Below, in pieces: positions 45,836 to 61,007 of a stretch of 64,000 nucleotides of DNA. The notes under the pieces were generated by a model, which did no database searches, had not been told where the DNA came from, and saw nothing but the letters and a program-made list of their open reading frames with translations. Within the stretch, counting starts at the first letter, position 1. Each line of letters begins with the position of its first letter. A program made the position numbers and the translations under genes. The DNA comes from Stenotrophomonas sp. SAU14A_NAIMI4_8 (GTDB lineage Bacteria; Pseudomonadota; Gammaproteobacteria; Xanthomonadales; Xanthomonadaceae), in the NCBI RefSeq assembly GCF_003086695.1, contig NZ_CP025999.1:918820-982819 (forward strand), given 5' to 3'.

Positions 45836-47458
45836 TCAGGGATCGCCGGTGTCGATCAGGGCATCGGTATCGAAGTGCGGCGGCCGGCGCGCGCGGGTGC
45901 GCTGTTCGTAGGCATAGCCCATTTCGATCAGCTTCGGTTCGCTCCACGCGGTGCCCATGAACAGCAGGCCCGCCGGCAGGCCATCGATCTGCCCCATCGG
46001 CACGGTCAGGCTGGGGTAGCCGGCCACGGCGGCCACGCTGTAGCTCTCGCCCGGGAAATCGTCGCCACGGCTGCGCAGCGGCCAGGCGGTGCCGGTGGTG
46101 GGCGCCACCAGGGCGTCCAGCCGCTGTGCTGCCAGTGTGGCATCGATGCCTTCCGGGCCCGCCAGGCGCCGGGCATCGCTGCGTGCGCGGATGTAGGCGG
46201 GGTCGGACAGGCCCGGGGTCGCGTTGGCTTCCTCCAGCAGCGATTGGCCGAAGCGGCCCAGTTCCTGCCCGCGGTTGGCCTGGTTGAAGGCGATCAGTTC
46301 GGACAGGCTGCGCAGCGGGGCGTGGTAGGTGGCGAAGTAGCGCTCCAGCCCGGCCTTGAACTCGTACAGCAGCACCAGGCGCTCGGCGTCGGCCCAGGCG
46401 CCGGCGTTGGGCAGTTGCACCGGCACCACCACGGCGCCGGCGCGGCGCAGTTCCGCCGCCGCGTGCTGCATAAGCGGGGCCATGCCGGGGTACTGCGACA
46501 GCGGCGTCTGCAGCAGCCCGATGCGCTTGCCGCGCAGGCCGTCCGGGTCCAGCCGGGCGGTGTAGTCGTAGACCGCCCGGCCGGGCATGGTGGCGGTGGC
46601 CGGATCGGCCGCATCGCGACCGGCAATGGCGGTCAGCACGGCGGCCGCATCGGCCACGCTGCGGGTCATCGGCCCGGCCGTGTCCTGGCTGAAGCTGATC
46701 GGGATGATGCCGTCGCGGCTGACCAGACCGACGGTGGGCTTCAGCCCGACCACGCCATTGATCGCGGCCGGGCAGACGATGCTGCCGTCGGTTTCGGTGC
46801 CGATGGCAACGCTGCCCAGGTTGGCGGCCACGGCCACCGCACTGCCGCTGCTGGAACCGCAGGGGGAATGGCTGAGCCGGTAAGGGTTGCGGGTCTGGCC
46901 GCCGCGTGCGCTCCAGCCGGATACCGAGTTGGCATCGCGGAAGTTCGCCCACTCGCTCAGGTTGGTCTTGCCCAGCACCACGGCGCCGGCTTCGCGCAGG
47001 CGCCGCACCAGGTAGGCATCGCCCGGACGGAAGCCCTGCAGCGCCAGTGAGCCGGCGCTGGTGGCCATGGGCGCGGCGTTGATGTTGTCCTTCAGCAGCA
47101 CCGGGATGCCGTGCAGGGGGCCGCGCAGGCGCCCGCTGCGGCGTTCGCGGTCGCGCTCGCCGGCTTCCTTCAAGGCATCGGGATTGAGCTCGATGACCGC
47201 ACGCAGGCGCGGCCCGGCGCGGTCCAGCGCGGCGATGCGCTGCAGGTAGGCACCGGTAAGGGTGACGCTGTCCAGTTCGCCCGACACCATGCGCGCCTGC
47301 AGGTCGGCCACGTCGGTTTCGGCGTAGGGGAAGGGCGCGCTGCTGGCCGCAGGTTCGGCGGCATGGGCGCTGGGCGCGGGCGCGCTGCAGCCTGCACTGG
47401 ACAGGGCCGCCAGGACGAGGATGAGACAGCTGGGCAGGGTCGGCAGGGACAGGCGCAT
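45836..47458 (-). CDS. pam: Peptide amidase of the amidase signature family
   Basis: The 540-residue protein matches, from memory, the peptide amidase (Pam) of Stenotrophomonas maltophilia, which removes the C-terminal amide of peptides. The amidase signature triad is Lys123 ([11 protein letters not shown]), Ser202 (CGSSSGSA) and nucleophile Ser226 ([11 protein letters not shown]). The N-terminus is a signal sequence with a lipobox-like SSAGC at 20-24, so it may be a lipoprotein or a processed periplasmic enzyme; the mature part starts around [16 protein letters not shown]. It is 41 bp downstream of the DUF2127-type gene on the same strand and may be cotranscribed with typA. Confidence 0.93.
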   Translation of the reverse strand: MRLSLPTLPSCLILVLAALSSAGCSAPAPSAHAAEPAASSAPFPYAETDVADLQARMVSGELDSVTLTGAYLQRIAALDRAGPRLRAVIELNPDALKEAGERDRERRSGRLRGPLHGIPVLLKDNINAAPMATSAGSLALQGFRPGDAYLVRRLREAGAVVLGKTNLSEWANFRDANSVSGWSARGGQTRNPYRLSHSPCGSSSGSAVAVAANLGSVAIGTETDGSIVCPAAINGVVGLKPTVGLVSRDGIIPISFSQDTAGPMTRSVADAAAVLTAIAGRDAADPATATMPGRAVYDYTARLDPDGLRGKRIGLLQTPLSQYPGMAPLMQHAAAELRRAGAVVVPVQLPNAGAWADAERLVLLYEFKAGLERYFATYHAPLRSLSELIAFNQANRGQELGRFGQSLLEEANATPGLSDPAYIRARSDARRLAGPEGIDATLAAQRLDALVAPTTGTAWPLRSRGDDFPGESYSVAAVAGYPSLTVPMGQIDGLPAGLLFMGTAWSEPKLIEMGYAYEQRTRARRPPHFDTDALIDTGDP

Positions 47459-47499
47459 GGCTGGGCGTGCGAGGCTCCGGCGGCCAGTCTAGCCGCTGC

Positions 47500-47967
47500 T
47501 CAGCGCTTGCGCTTGCGCAGGTCGCGCGCCAGCACGTAGACGACCACCAGGTTGATGGCCAGTACGCTGCCCGAGGCCCAGCCCGGGTGGCGGATGATCG
47601 CGTAGATATCGAAGGGCAGGTAGATCGAGGCGGTCAGGCAGCCCAGCCACGAGGCCCAGGCCTTGGCCTTCCACAGGCCCCAGGCTTCGACCAGGTGCAG
47701 CAGGCCGTAGCCGATCATCGCCGCCGCGGCCAGATGCACCGCGTCGGGACTGATCATGTTCAACAGCGAGGGCAGGGTGCCGTGATCCGGGTCCAGACTG
47801 AAACGCCGGATCAGGGCATTGACCCCGTCGCGAAGCGGCTGCGGACCGAGCATTTCCAGCCCGGTCGCAGCCAACAACGCCAGCATCGCCTTGCTCGCTT
47901 CGAGCAGGGCGATGACATGGAGACCCGGATGCCGATGCGGATCCGGGTTGTAGCCATTCTGGCTCAC
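47500..47967 (-). CDS. DUF2127-type membrane protein
   Basis: The 155-residue protein has hydrophobic segments near 17-40, 72-95, 102-118 and 130-148, and the pattern GLHVIALLEASKAMLALLAATGLE with YGLLHLVEAWGLWKAKAWASWLG typical of DUF2127 proteins. Function is not known. It starts 11 bp after the typA stop on the same strand, so it is probably in the typA transcript, with the peptide amidase gene next. Confidence 0.8.
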   Translation of the reverse strand: MSQNGYNPDPHRHPGLHVIALLEASKAMLALLAATGLEMLGPQPLRDGVNALIRRFSLDPDHGTLPSLLNMISPDAVHLAAAAMIGYGLLHLVEAWGLWKAKAWASWLGCLTASIYLPFDIYAIIRHPGWASGSVLAINLVVVYVLARDLRKRKR

Positions 47968-47978
47968 GGTCTGCTGGC

Positions 47979-49826
<1,848 letters not shown>

Positions 49827-49874
49827 GCGAAAGGGGGCCAGTCGGCGCCGGATTTGGAAAAAGAAGTCCAACAT

Positions 49875-50047
49875 TATACGTCTAACTTGACGCTTGGCGA
49901 AAACCCATGTTGCAGGACCGCCTGAGCCCCATTCAGCTGGGGCCTGAACGAGGGCCCGGGGCTGCGCCGATGGTCGAAGCCGCCAGCGCCACGGGGCGGG
50001 TGTAAACTAGGTGGCTAGACGCGTTCCCCTTTGCATCAAGGATCTTC
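49875..50047. other. Divergent typA-ppiB intergenic region
   Basis: This region must carry the promoters of typA (leftward) and ppiB (rightward). For ppiB, TAAACT at 50003-50008 is a possible -10 without a convincing -35. AAGGATC before the ATG is the ppiB ribosome site. I see no repeat here. Confidence 0.4.
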
Positions 50048-51647
<1,600 letters not shown>

Positions 51648-51674
51648 TACGGGCCTCGGCCGGTACGCAGAAAG

Positions 51675-51700
51675 CGGGGAAGCTTCGGCTTCCCCGTTTT
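51675..51700 (+). terminator. Terminator after mdh
   Basis: CGGGGAAGC and GCTTCCCCG pair around TTCG, followed by TTTTCGTTTG. A strong intrinsic terminator 27 bp past the mdh stop. Confidence 0.85.
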
Positions 51701-51723
51701 CGTTTGAACGACTATGGACACCG

Positions 51724-52338
51724 ATGATCCACCTGCATTACTTCGATGACGCGCTGCTGCTGGCCGAAAAGCCGGCCGGCCTGCTGTCCGTGCCGGGCCG
51801 CAGCGAGGAAAACCAGGACTGCGTGGTGACACGCCTGCAGGCGCTGTACCCGGACGCGTTGACCGTGCACCGGCTGGACCAGGTAACGTCGGGCCTGCTG
51901 CTGCATGCGCGCGGCAAGGCGATGCAGGCGGCGTTGTCGATGCAGTTCGAGCAACGGCAGGTGGGCAAGCGTTACGAGGCCGTGCTGCAGGGCCTGCTGG
52001 CCGACGATGCCGGTGACGTGGACCTGCCGTTGATCGTGGATTGGCCGAACCGGCCGAAGCAGATGGTCGACCACGCGCGCGGCAAGCCGGCGCTGACGCG
52101 CTGGCAGGTGTTGGCGCGCGATGTGGAGGCGGGCACTACGCGCGTGGCGCTGGAGCCGGTGACCGGCCGCAGCCATCAGTTGCGGCTGCACATGGCCAGT
52201 CTTGGCCATCCCATCGTCGGTGACGTGCTGTATGGCGCCGCGCCGGCGCAGCGGGTGCATCTGCACGCGTGCGCGTTGGCGTTCACGCACCCGGTAACGG
52301 GTGCTGCGCTGGCATTCGAGTCCGCGGCACCGTTCTAG
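51724..52338 (+). CDS. rluA: RluA-family pseudouridine synthase
   Basis: The 204-residue enzyme isomerises uridine in structured RNA. The motif HRLDQVTSGLL at 49-59 carries the catalytic Asp52, and RYEAVLQG and GRSHQLRLHMASLGHPIVGD are the other conserved blocks. Small size and lack of an S4 domain fit RluA, which modifies 23S U746 and tRNA U32, though TruC-like enzymes are close. It starts 24 bp after the mdh terminator T run and is followed by a repeat cassette. Confidence 0.85.
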   Translation: MIHLHYFDDALLLAEKPAGLLSVPGRSEENQDCVVTRLQALYPDALTVHRLDQVTSGLLLHARGKAMQAALSMQFEQRQVGKRYEAVLQGLLADDAGDVDLPLIVDWPNRPKQMVDHARGKPALTRWQVLARDVEAGTTRVALEPVTGRSHQLRLHMASLGHPIVGDVLYGAAPAQRVHLHACALAFTHPVTGAALAFESAAPF

Positions 52339-52346
52339 GGGATTCG

Positions 52347-52755
52347 GCAGGGCTTGCAGCCCTGCACCTGCTTGGAGCAACGGCAACGTCAAAAGCAAAA
52401 GCGGGCATTCCGTGGGATGGCGGGGCGGTGTGGGATTGCGGGGACGCCGCAAGTACGTCCCTGTAGGCTTGGCAGCCGCATCCATGCGGCTGACACCCCG
52501 CAATCCGACACCGCCCCGCCTCTGACAGTTGGCCGATTGCCAGTAGATCCACGCCATGCGTGGATGAATCTCTATCGGAATCGAAAATCTCGAATTGAAT
52601 TCGAATTGCATCCACGCATGGCGTGGATCTACTGTGTCGACCAAGGTCGACACCTACCAGAGCAGAACGCGGTACCGACAGATCGCAGGAAACTGTCGAA
52701 GGCGGGGTGCGGGCTTTTGCTCTTGCTTCGGCAGGTGCAGGGCTGCAAGCCCTGC
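52347..52755. mobile_element. MITE-like cassette 2 with perfect 25-bp terminal inverted repeats
   Basis: A 409-bp block starts 8 bp after the rluA stop and is bounded by identical 25-bp inverted repeats at 52347-52371 and 52731-52755. The left arm resembles that of cassette 1 (GGGGACGCCGCAAGT, GCATCCATGCGGC, TCTGACAG); the right arm has the same CTGTCGAAGGCGGGG. The core carries GTAG palindromes. No coding region is seen. It is the shorter relative of 43971-44575. Confidence 0.65.
52543..52657. repeat. GTAG dimer and adjoining GTGTCGACC stem-loop in cassette 2
   Basis: A dimer of the GTAGATCCACG type spans 52543-52632 (GTAG to CTAC) with an AT-rich centre. The next palindrome, 52634-52657, reads GTGTCGACCAAGGTCGACAC and ends in CTAC, so two subtypes are joined back to back. 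Confidence 0.85.
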
Positions 52756-52847
52756 AGAACACACCCACCCCCTACCAAGGTAGGGCGGCCCGGCCGCCAG
52801 CCCGGCACTATGCTCGAACCCATGACTTTGTCTGGGAGGGCTGCGTC

Positions 52848-54728
52848 ATGAACTACGAAGAAACCTACCGCCGCTCGATCGACGAGCCGGAGGCATTCTG
52901 GGGCGAGGAAGCCAAGCGCATCCATTGGCATACCCCGCCAAAGCAGGTGCTCGATTACAGCAACCCGCCGTTCCGCCGCTGGTTCGTCGGCGGTGAAACC
53001 AATCTCTGCTACAACGCCGTCGATCGCCACCTGGCCGATCGCCCCGACCAGCTGGCGCTGGTGGCGGTGTCTACCGAAACCAACGTCACCCGCGAGATCA
53101 CCTACCGCCAGCTACATCGCGAAGTGAATGACTTCGCCGCGGTGCTGCAGCACCTGGGCGTGGGCAAGGGCGACCGGGTGGTGGTCTACATGCCCAACAT
53201 GGCCGAAGCCGTGTTCGCCATGCTGGCCTGCGCGCGCATCGGTGCGGTGCATTCGGTGGTGTTTGGTGGCTTCGCCGCGCACAACCTGGCGCTGCGCATC
53301 GACGATGCCAGGCCCAAGCTGCTGATCGCCGCCGACGCCGGCATGCGCGGTGGCAAGGTCATTCCGTACAAGGGCATGGTCGATGCTGCCTGTGCCGAGG
53401 CGGCCAATCCGCCGCCGCATGTGCTGATCGTCTCGCGCGGGCTGGACGCTGCCGAACCGCGCGTGCCGGGGCGCGATGTGGACTACGCCGAACTGCGCGC
53501 GCAGGTGGGCGAAGTGGATGTGCCGGTCACCTGGCTTGAATCGAGCGAGCCCAGCTATCTGCTCTACACCTCTGGCACCACCGGCAAGCCCAAGGGCGTG
53601 CAGCGCGATGTGGGCGGCTATGCGGTGGCCATGGCGCAGTCGATGGAAACGGTGTTCGACTGCCGTCCGGGCCAGGTGATGTTCTCCACCTCGGATGTGG
53701 GCTGGGCCGTCGGCCATTCCTACAACGTGTATGGCCCGTTGATCGGCGGCTGCACGTCACTGCTGTACGAAGGGCTGCCGACCAACCCGGACCCGGGCAT
53801 CTGGTGGGCGCTGTGCGAGCAGTACGGCGTGCGCACGATGTTCTCCTCGCCTACGGCGATCCGCGTATTGAAGAAGCACGATGCCGACTTCATCCATCGC
53901 CACGACCTGGATGCACTGAAGTACCTGTTCCTGGCCGGCGAGCCGCTGGATGAGCCCACCGCGCACTGGATCAACGACGCGCTGGGCAAGCCGATCATCG
54001 ACAACTACTGGCAGACCGAAACCGGTTGGCCGGCGCTGACCCTGCTGCCGGGGCTGGACATGAAGCCGGTGCGCTTCGGCTCGCCGGGCTTCCCCAACCT
54101 CGGTTACCGCATGAAGGTGATCGATGAGAACACGGGTGAAGAAGTCGCCGCTGGGCAGAAGGGCGTGCTGGTCGTCACCCCGCCGTTGCCGCCGGGCTGC
54201 ATGAGCACCGTGTGGAACGACGATGCACGCTTCATGCAGAGCTACTTCAGCCACTTCAAGGAACTGCTGTACAGCTCGCTGGACTGGGCGATCCGCGATG
54301 ACGATGGCTATACCTTCATCCTCGGCCGCACCGACGATGTGATCAACGTGGCCGGCCACCGGCTGGGTACGCGTGAGATCGAAGAAGCCATTTCCGGTCA
54401 CCCGCGCGTGGCCGAGGCGGCGGTGATCGGGGTGAAGGACGAGCTGAAGGGGCAGGTGCCGCTGGTGTTCGTGACCCTGAAGCAGGGCTTGCAGGGCGAT
54501 GATCCGGCGCCGGTGGTGGCCGAGATGATGGCCGCCGTTACCGCTTCACTGGGTGCGGTGGCGCGGCCGGCGCACATCCACGTGGTCAACGCGCTGCCCA
54601 AGACCCGCTCGGGCAAGCTGCTGCGGCGCTCGCTGCAGGCGCTGGCCGAACAGCGCGACCCGGGCGATCTGTCCACCCTGGACGATCCGGGCGCCTTGGA
54701 AGAGATCCGCCGCGCGCTGGGGCGCTGA
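52848..54728 (+). CDS. prpE: Propionyl/acetyl-CoA synthetase (AMP-forming)
   Basis: The 626-residue acyl-adenylate enzyme makes short-chain acyl-CoA from acid, ATP and CoA. The ATP motif YTSGTTGKPKGV is at 240-251, the A5 block DNYWQTETGWP near 384-394, and the hinge GRTDDVINVAGHRLGTREIEE near 500. The adenylation Lys is at 590 in PKTRSGKLLRR, the residue acetylated to regulate Acs. The N-terminus (YEETYRRSIDEPEAFWGEEAKRIHW) is like PrpE. The ATG at 52848 has GGGAGGG 8 nt upstream. No prp operon genes are nearby, so acetate or another acid cannot be excluded. Confidence 0.87.
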   Translation: MNYEETYRRSIDEPEAFWGEEAKRIHWHTPPKQVLDYSNPPFRRWFVGGETNLCYNAVDRHLADRPDQLALVAVSTETNVTREITYRQLHREVNDFAAVLQHLGVGKGDRVVVYMPNMAEAVFAMLACARIGAVHSVVFGGFAAHNLALRIDDARPKLLIAADAGMRGGKVIPYKGMVDAACAEAANPPPHVLIVSRGLDAAEPRVPGRDVDYAELRAQVGEVDVPVTWLESSEPSYLLYTSGTTGKPKGVQRDVGGYAVAMAQSMETVFDCRPGQVMFSTSDVGWAVGHSYNVYGPLIGGCTSLLYEGLPTNPDPGIWWALCEQYGVRTMFSSPTAIRVLKKHDADFIHRHDLDALKYLFLAGEPLDEPTAHWINDALGKPIIDNYWQTETGWPALTLLPGLDMKPVRFGSPGFPNLGYRMKVIDENTGEEVAAGQKGVLVVTPPLPPGCMSTVWNDDARFMQSYFSHFKELLYSSLDWAIRDDDGYTFILGRTDDVINVAGHRLGTREIEEAISGHPRVAEAAVIGVKDELKGQVPLVFVTLKQGLQGDDPAPVVAEMMAAVTASLGAVARPAHIHVVNALPKTRSGKLLRRSLQALAEQRDPGDLSTLDDPGALEEIRRALGR

Positions 54729-54736
54729 CCGCTTGG

Positions 54737-54802
54737 GTAGCGCCGGGCCATGCCCGGCGTGCGAAGCGGACGGAAAAGCCGCCAGGCATGGCCTGGCGCT
54801 AC
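54737..54802. repeat. GTAG dimer (GTAGCGCCGGGCC type)
   Basis: GTAGCGCCGGGCCATGCCCG opens the element and the inverted arm ends GGCCTGGCGCTAC at 54802. It is 8 bp after the acyl-CoA synthetase stop codon and may end its mRNA. Confidence 0.85.
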
Positions 54803-54892
54803 CAAACCTCCGGCAGAACATGCGCTAAGCTCGGCCCTGGGGAGCGCGCCCCGCAGGGCGCGCAGTTACGGCGCACCAGGCAAGGGGGATGC

Positions 54893-55396
54893 ATGGCATT
54901 GCTGCATGGCAAGACGGCCGCTGGCCGCCAGGAAATCGAAGACCGCGGCCGGCGCCTGCCGGCGGCGCTGCGCTCGCTGCTGTTGATGGTCGACGGGCAA
55001 CGCAACGACACGGAACTGCAGGCGCTGTTTGAAGGCCTGCGTGTGCCACCGGATGCGCTGCAGCAGCTCAGCGCGATGGGCCTGATCGAGGTGGTCGGCG
55101 GCGCCGCCGACGCGGTGCCCGCGCGCGGCATCAGCAGTGGGCGCGAGCAGGACCCGGCGCTCTATCAGCAGCTGTATGACGCAATGAGCGAGGCGGTGCG
55201 CCGCCATCTGGGCCTGAAGGGCTACTTCCTGCAGCTGAAGATCGAGCGCTGCAAGGATGCGCTGGCACTGGAGCGGCTGTGCCCGGAACTGCTTGCGGCA
55301 GTAGGCAGTGCGCGTAGCCCGGCACTGGCCCAGCGCTGGTGGCAGGAAACCCAGGCGCGCCTGGCCGCCACCATCGCCGGGGTCGTGCCCGGCTGA
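54893..55396 (+). CDS. Unrecognised 167-residue protein
   Basis: I do not recognise this family. The first 80 residues (RLPAALRSLLLMVDGQRNDTELQALFEGLRVPPDALQQLSAMGLIEVV) look like a small winged-helix-type domain seen at the ends of other proteobacterial proteins. A second helical part (YDAMSEAVRRHLGLKGYFLQLKIERCKDALALERLCPELL) follows. No signal peptide or membrane segment is present. AAGGGGG precedes the ATG. It stands 44 bp before the SUFU-domain gene on the same strand, so the two may be cotranscribed. Confidence 0.72.
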   Translation: MALLHGKTAAGRQEIEDRGRRLPAALRSLLLMVDGQRNDTELQALFEGLRVPPDALQQLSAMGLIEVVGGAADAVPARGISSGREQDPALYQQLYDAMSEAVRRHLGLKGYFLQLKIERCKDALALERLCPELLAAVGSARSPALAQRWWQETQARLAATIAGVVPG

Positions 55397-55439
55397 CGCA
55401 GGGCGTACAGTGGCCTGTTCTTTCCACTGGAAGCGCCAC

Positions 55440-56495
55440 GTGCAGGACGACATCGACGACACCGATACCCCCGGCTGGGATGCGATCAACGCGGCCTTGG
55501 CGCCGCTGTATGCCGGGCAGGCGCCGCAGCATTTCGGCACGGCACTGCCCTATACGCTGGGCGGCCAGGATCCGCTGGATGGCATCAGCGTGTACTGGGC
55601 CGATGCACCGCAACCGCATTGGCACTACGTGACCTACGGCTTTTCCGAGCTGTATGCGAAGGAAAGCAGCGATGCGCAGGTCAGTGGCTATGGGTTCGAG
55701 CTGACCTTCCGCCTGGCCGCCAGTGCCGGTGAAAGCGCCGGCAGCACCCCGCCGGTGTGGCCGATGAACCTGCTGCAGAACCTGGCGCGCTATGTGTTCG
55801 GCAGCGGCAACGTGTTCGAGGATGGCCACCATCTGAATGCCAACGGCCCGATCGCGCTGGAGACCGACACCCGCCTGTGCCACCTGGCCTTCGTGGCCGA
55901 CCCGCAGCTGCCGCCGCGCGACACCGCCAGCGGTCATCTGCAGTTCCTGCAGCTGGTCGGCTTGACCGACGAGGAAATGGAAGCGATCAAGCGCTGGTCG
56001 ACCCGCGGCGTGCTGCAGGCGCTGCAGCCGGCGATGCCGCTGTGGATCAGCGATCTGCACCGCGGCAACCTGCTGGATGATCCGGCGCTGGCCGCGCAGG
56101 TGCAGGAAGGCAGCCAGCGCGAAGGGTCGACCACCGGCATGCTGTTCGTCGAGACGCTGCACTGGCGCCAGCAGGACGGCGTGACCACGCTGGTGCTCGG
56201 CGCGGGCCAGGTGCACAGCGTTGCCGAACTGCTGGGCCTTCGCCTGCGCCACGGCAAGCCGTTGGAACTGGTCAGCGGTGAACGGCAGTGGACGTTCGCC
56301 CCGGGCGGGGCAGAGGCTGCCACGGCGATCGACGATGACAGCGCGTACTGGGTGCTGGACGAGGCCGGCCTGCAGGCGGCTGCGGCGCTTCCCGCGCGTC
56401 GCGGGGTCTACCCGCTGAACGCGGCGCTGCAGATCGAGGTGGTGCCGACCCAGCTGCGCGACGGCAAGGGCAACGTCATCCGCGAGATCGGTTGA
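55440..56495 (+). CDS. Suppressor of fused (SUFU) domain protein
   Basis: The 351-residue protein starts at GTG 55440 with GGAAG upstream. Residues about 15-180 match the suppressor-of-fused domain: APLYAGQAPQHFG, then HWHYVTYGFSELYAKES, SGYGFELTFRL and WPMNLLQNLARYVFGSGN. SUFU domains are known in Hedgehog signalling in animals, while bacterial copies are often found in immunity or toxin-related loci or as orphans. No toxin, polymorphic repeat or secretion gene is adjacent here. The C-terminal 150 residues are less conserved. The role is unknown. Confidence 0.85.
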   Translation: MQDDIDDTDTPGWDAINAALAPLYAGQAPQHFGTALPYTLGGQDPLDGISVYWADAPQPHWHYVTYGFSELYAKESSDAQVSGYGFELTFRLAASAGESAGSTPPVWPMNLLQNLARYVFGSGNVFEDGHHLNANGPIALETDTRLCHLAFVADPQLPPRDTASGHLQFLQLVGLTDEEMEAIKRWSTRGVLQALQPAMPLWISDLHRGNLLDDPALAAQVQEGSQREGSTTGMLFVETLHWRQQDGVTTLVLGAGQVHSVAELLGLRLRHGKPLELVSGERQWTFAPGGAEAATAIDDDSAYWVLDEAGLQAAAALPARRGVYPLNAALQIEVVPTQLRDGKGNVIREIG

Positions 56496-56514
56496 CCGTA
56501 ACGGTTAAGCCGAT

Positions 56515-56592
56515 GGGGTCGGAGCCGTCTGCTGCGCAGGCGGATCCGACCCCGGGGTCAGATCCGTTCGCGCGGCGAACGGCTCTGACCCC
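56515..56592. repeat. Two abutting GGGGTC palindromic units
   Basis: Unit 56515-56553 (GGGGTCGGAGCC to GGATCCGACCCC) is directly joined to 56554-56592 (GGGGTCAGATCC to GGCTCTGACCCC) with no spacer. They lie between the convergent SUFU and glutathione transferase genes. Confidence 0.85.
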
Positions 56593-56601
56593 GCACTGGC
56601 A

Positions 56602-57213
56602 TCAGGCCAGGCCTTCGGCCTTCAGCACGGCCTGCACGCCGGCGTCGGCGTCCATGCGCGCCTTGTAGGCGGCCAGGTTGTCCAGGCCGGACAGGTCCAC
56701 CTTGGTGCCGGCTGCCCAGCGCAGGGTGATGTAGAAGTACGGGTCGGCGAAGCTGCGGAAACCGGCCAGCCAGGGCTTGTCGGCCAGCTGCTTGTCGGCG
56801 GTTTCGAACAGCGCGCGCAGGCGCTTGTGGGCGGCGGCACGGACCGCATCGTACTGGCCTTCGTCGGCAATGAACTTGCCCGGTGCGAACAGCGGCGAGA
56901 ACGCCGGGTGCACGTCGGAATTGACGAAGGACAGCCAACGGGCCGCTTCGGCGCGCTGGCGCGGGCTGCCATCGCCGCCCAGGCCGGCCTGCGGGAAGCT
57001 GTCGGCGATGTAACCCATGATGGCCGCGTTCTGCACCAGCACGAAGTCGCCATCGACCAGCGCCGGGACGGCGCCTGCCGGATTGATCTTCAGGAATTCC
57101 GGACCCTTCAGGGTGTCCTTGTTCAGCAGTTCCACTTCGAACGGCTGGCCGGTCCACTGCAGGGCGATGTGGTCGGCGGTGGAGCAGGCACCGGGCTTGC
57201 TGTACAGCTTCAT
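56602..57213 (-). CDS. Glutathione S-transferase, beta class
   Basis: The 203-residue cytosolic enzyme conjugates or reduces with glutathione. The N-terminal thioredoxin-like domain starts MKLYSKPGACSTADHIALQW with the beta-class Cys10, and NPAGAVPALVDGDFVLVQNAAIMGYIAD contains the glutathione-binding region. The all-helical C-terminal domain follows. The ATG at 57213 was chosen since 12 upstream in-frame residues do not resemble a GST. Substrate is not defined. Confidence 0.93.
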   Translation of the reverse strand: MKLYSKPGACSTADHIALQWTGQPFEVELLNKDTLKGPEFLKINPAGAVPALVDGDFVLVQNAAIMGYIADSFPQAGLGGDGSPRQRAEAARWLSFVNSDVHPAFSPLFAPGKFIADEGQYDAVRAAAHKRLRALFETADKQLADKPWLAGFRSFADPYFYITLRWAAGTKVDLSGLDNLAAYKARMDADAGVQAVLKAEGLA

Positions 57214-57299
57214 GGGAACTCCAGGGTAGGGCGTGGCGGAAACACCCACTATCCCAGAGCCCCGGCAGCGGCGGCAACGCTGCCGCCGGCAACAGATCG

Positions 57300-57758
57300 T
57301 TACGACTGGCGAGGCTTGAGGTTCTGCACCTTATAGAAGGTGTGATCGCCGATGGTGGCCACCTGGTAGGCGTTGCGCCAGTTCGGGCTGGCAATGGCCA
57401 GTGCGGCGAAGTGGCTGGCGCCGGGCACGATCTCGCGGCGTTCGCCGGCCGGCAGCGCCCAGTTGCGCTCGGCGTCGAAGGCCACGTTCATCGCTTCACT
57501 CCAGGCGGCGTCGTTGCCCAGCTGGGTGCCGGGCGATACCAGGGTGGGCGCGAACTGCTTGCGCGCAGTCACCACCTGGCACATCGAATCACCCCACAGC
57601 CCGCTGTCGAGGCGGCGCAGGGCCACTTCGGCCACGGCCTGCTGGCCGCGCAGGGTCTGGTCGCGGGCTTCCAGGTAAACGGTGGTGCTCAAACACAGCG
57701 AATCAGCCGCCGGCTGCGGCAACAACTGCGACAGCCAGAGAATCCAGGCCAGTTTCAT
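57300..57758 (-). CDS. SleB-type cell wall hydrolase
   Basis: The 152-residue product has the hydrolase_2 (SleB) pattern: VYLEARDQTLRGQQAVAEVALRRL near 27-50 with the candidate catalytic Glu30, then FDAERNWALPAG and GASHFAA with FYKVQNLKP at the end. The N-terminus is hydrophobic (LAWILWLSQLLP), so it is exported or membrane anchored. SleB-like proteins cut peptidoglycan; here it may aid wall remodelling. It lies 86 bp upstream of the GST gene on the same strand. Confidence 0.82.
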   Translation of the reverse strand: MKLAWILWLSQLLPQPAADSLCLSTTVYLEARDQTLRGQQAVAEVALRRLDSGLWGDSMCQVVTARKQFAPTLVSPGTQLGNDAAWSEAMNVAFDAERNWALPAGERREIVPGASHFAALAIASPNWRNAYQVATIGDHTFYKVQNLKPRQS

Positions 57759-58059
57759 ATGACTCCTTGCTCCGTATGGGCCGCACCGCGCGGTTCCGGC
57801 TGCGGGGGGCGGCCGGGGGCTGGGTACGACTTGGCGTGATGGGGAGGCGGCCATCGGGGCCGCCCCGTGGGCGGCCTCCAAAACATTGATCACGAACCGA
57901 TCAGGGAGGACCGCACCGGCTCACCGGAAACTGGCTGGTGAGCGGAAAGTTGGCGCAAGGTAGGGGGCTGTTACCGAACGCTTCCTGAATCGCTCGGCTT
58001 GACATTCAGCTTCGGGGGCGGTGACGGAAATCACATTCGCGCCCCCATTCATGTGCCGA
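57759..58059. other. 301-bp intergenic region between the SleB-type gene and fadH
   Basis: The region holds GC-rich inverted segments (GCTCACC/GGTGAGC near 57929-57954, and a GGCGGCC/GGCCGCC block near 57846-57877). I see no gene, GTAG element or clear promoter. The first hairpin may end fadH transcription and the promoter of the SleB-type gene should be on the left. Confidence 0.4.
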
Positions 58060-60811
<2,752 letters not shown>

Positions 60812-60912
60812 GACGGGCTCGGGGGTGGGGGAGGGCAACTGTTGCCACCGTAATCCCGAATTCCGCGCTGCAATAGATACAGATGCCGGGCAATCCGCGC
60901 ACACAGGTGGCG

Positions 60913-61000
60913 GTAGAGTCGAGCTTGCTCGACTGTCGTCTCGCGAAGTCGAGCAAGCTCGACTCTACCGGCCTTGTCAGTCGAGCAAGCTCGACTCTAC
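60913..61000. repeat. GTAG dimer plus extra inverted monomer (GTAGAGTCGAGC type)
   Basis: A dimer covers 60913-60968 and a third arm ends in CTAC at 61000, giving a one-and-a-half unit array. It is the same subtype as the element after nusG, 52 kb away, and separates the YczE-type and oxidoreductase genes. Confidence 0.85.
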
Positions 61001-61007
61001 CGATCCG

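Noticed and set aside
53112..54401. - strand frames opposite the acyl-CoA synthetase gene
   Set aside because: No start signals or domains; the + strand gene has all catalytic motifs of the family.
57342..57889. + strand frames opposite the SleB-type gene
   Set aside because: They are shadows of the real - strand gene; only the - strand product shows a family signature.
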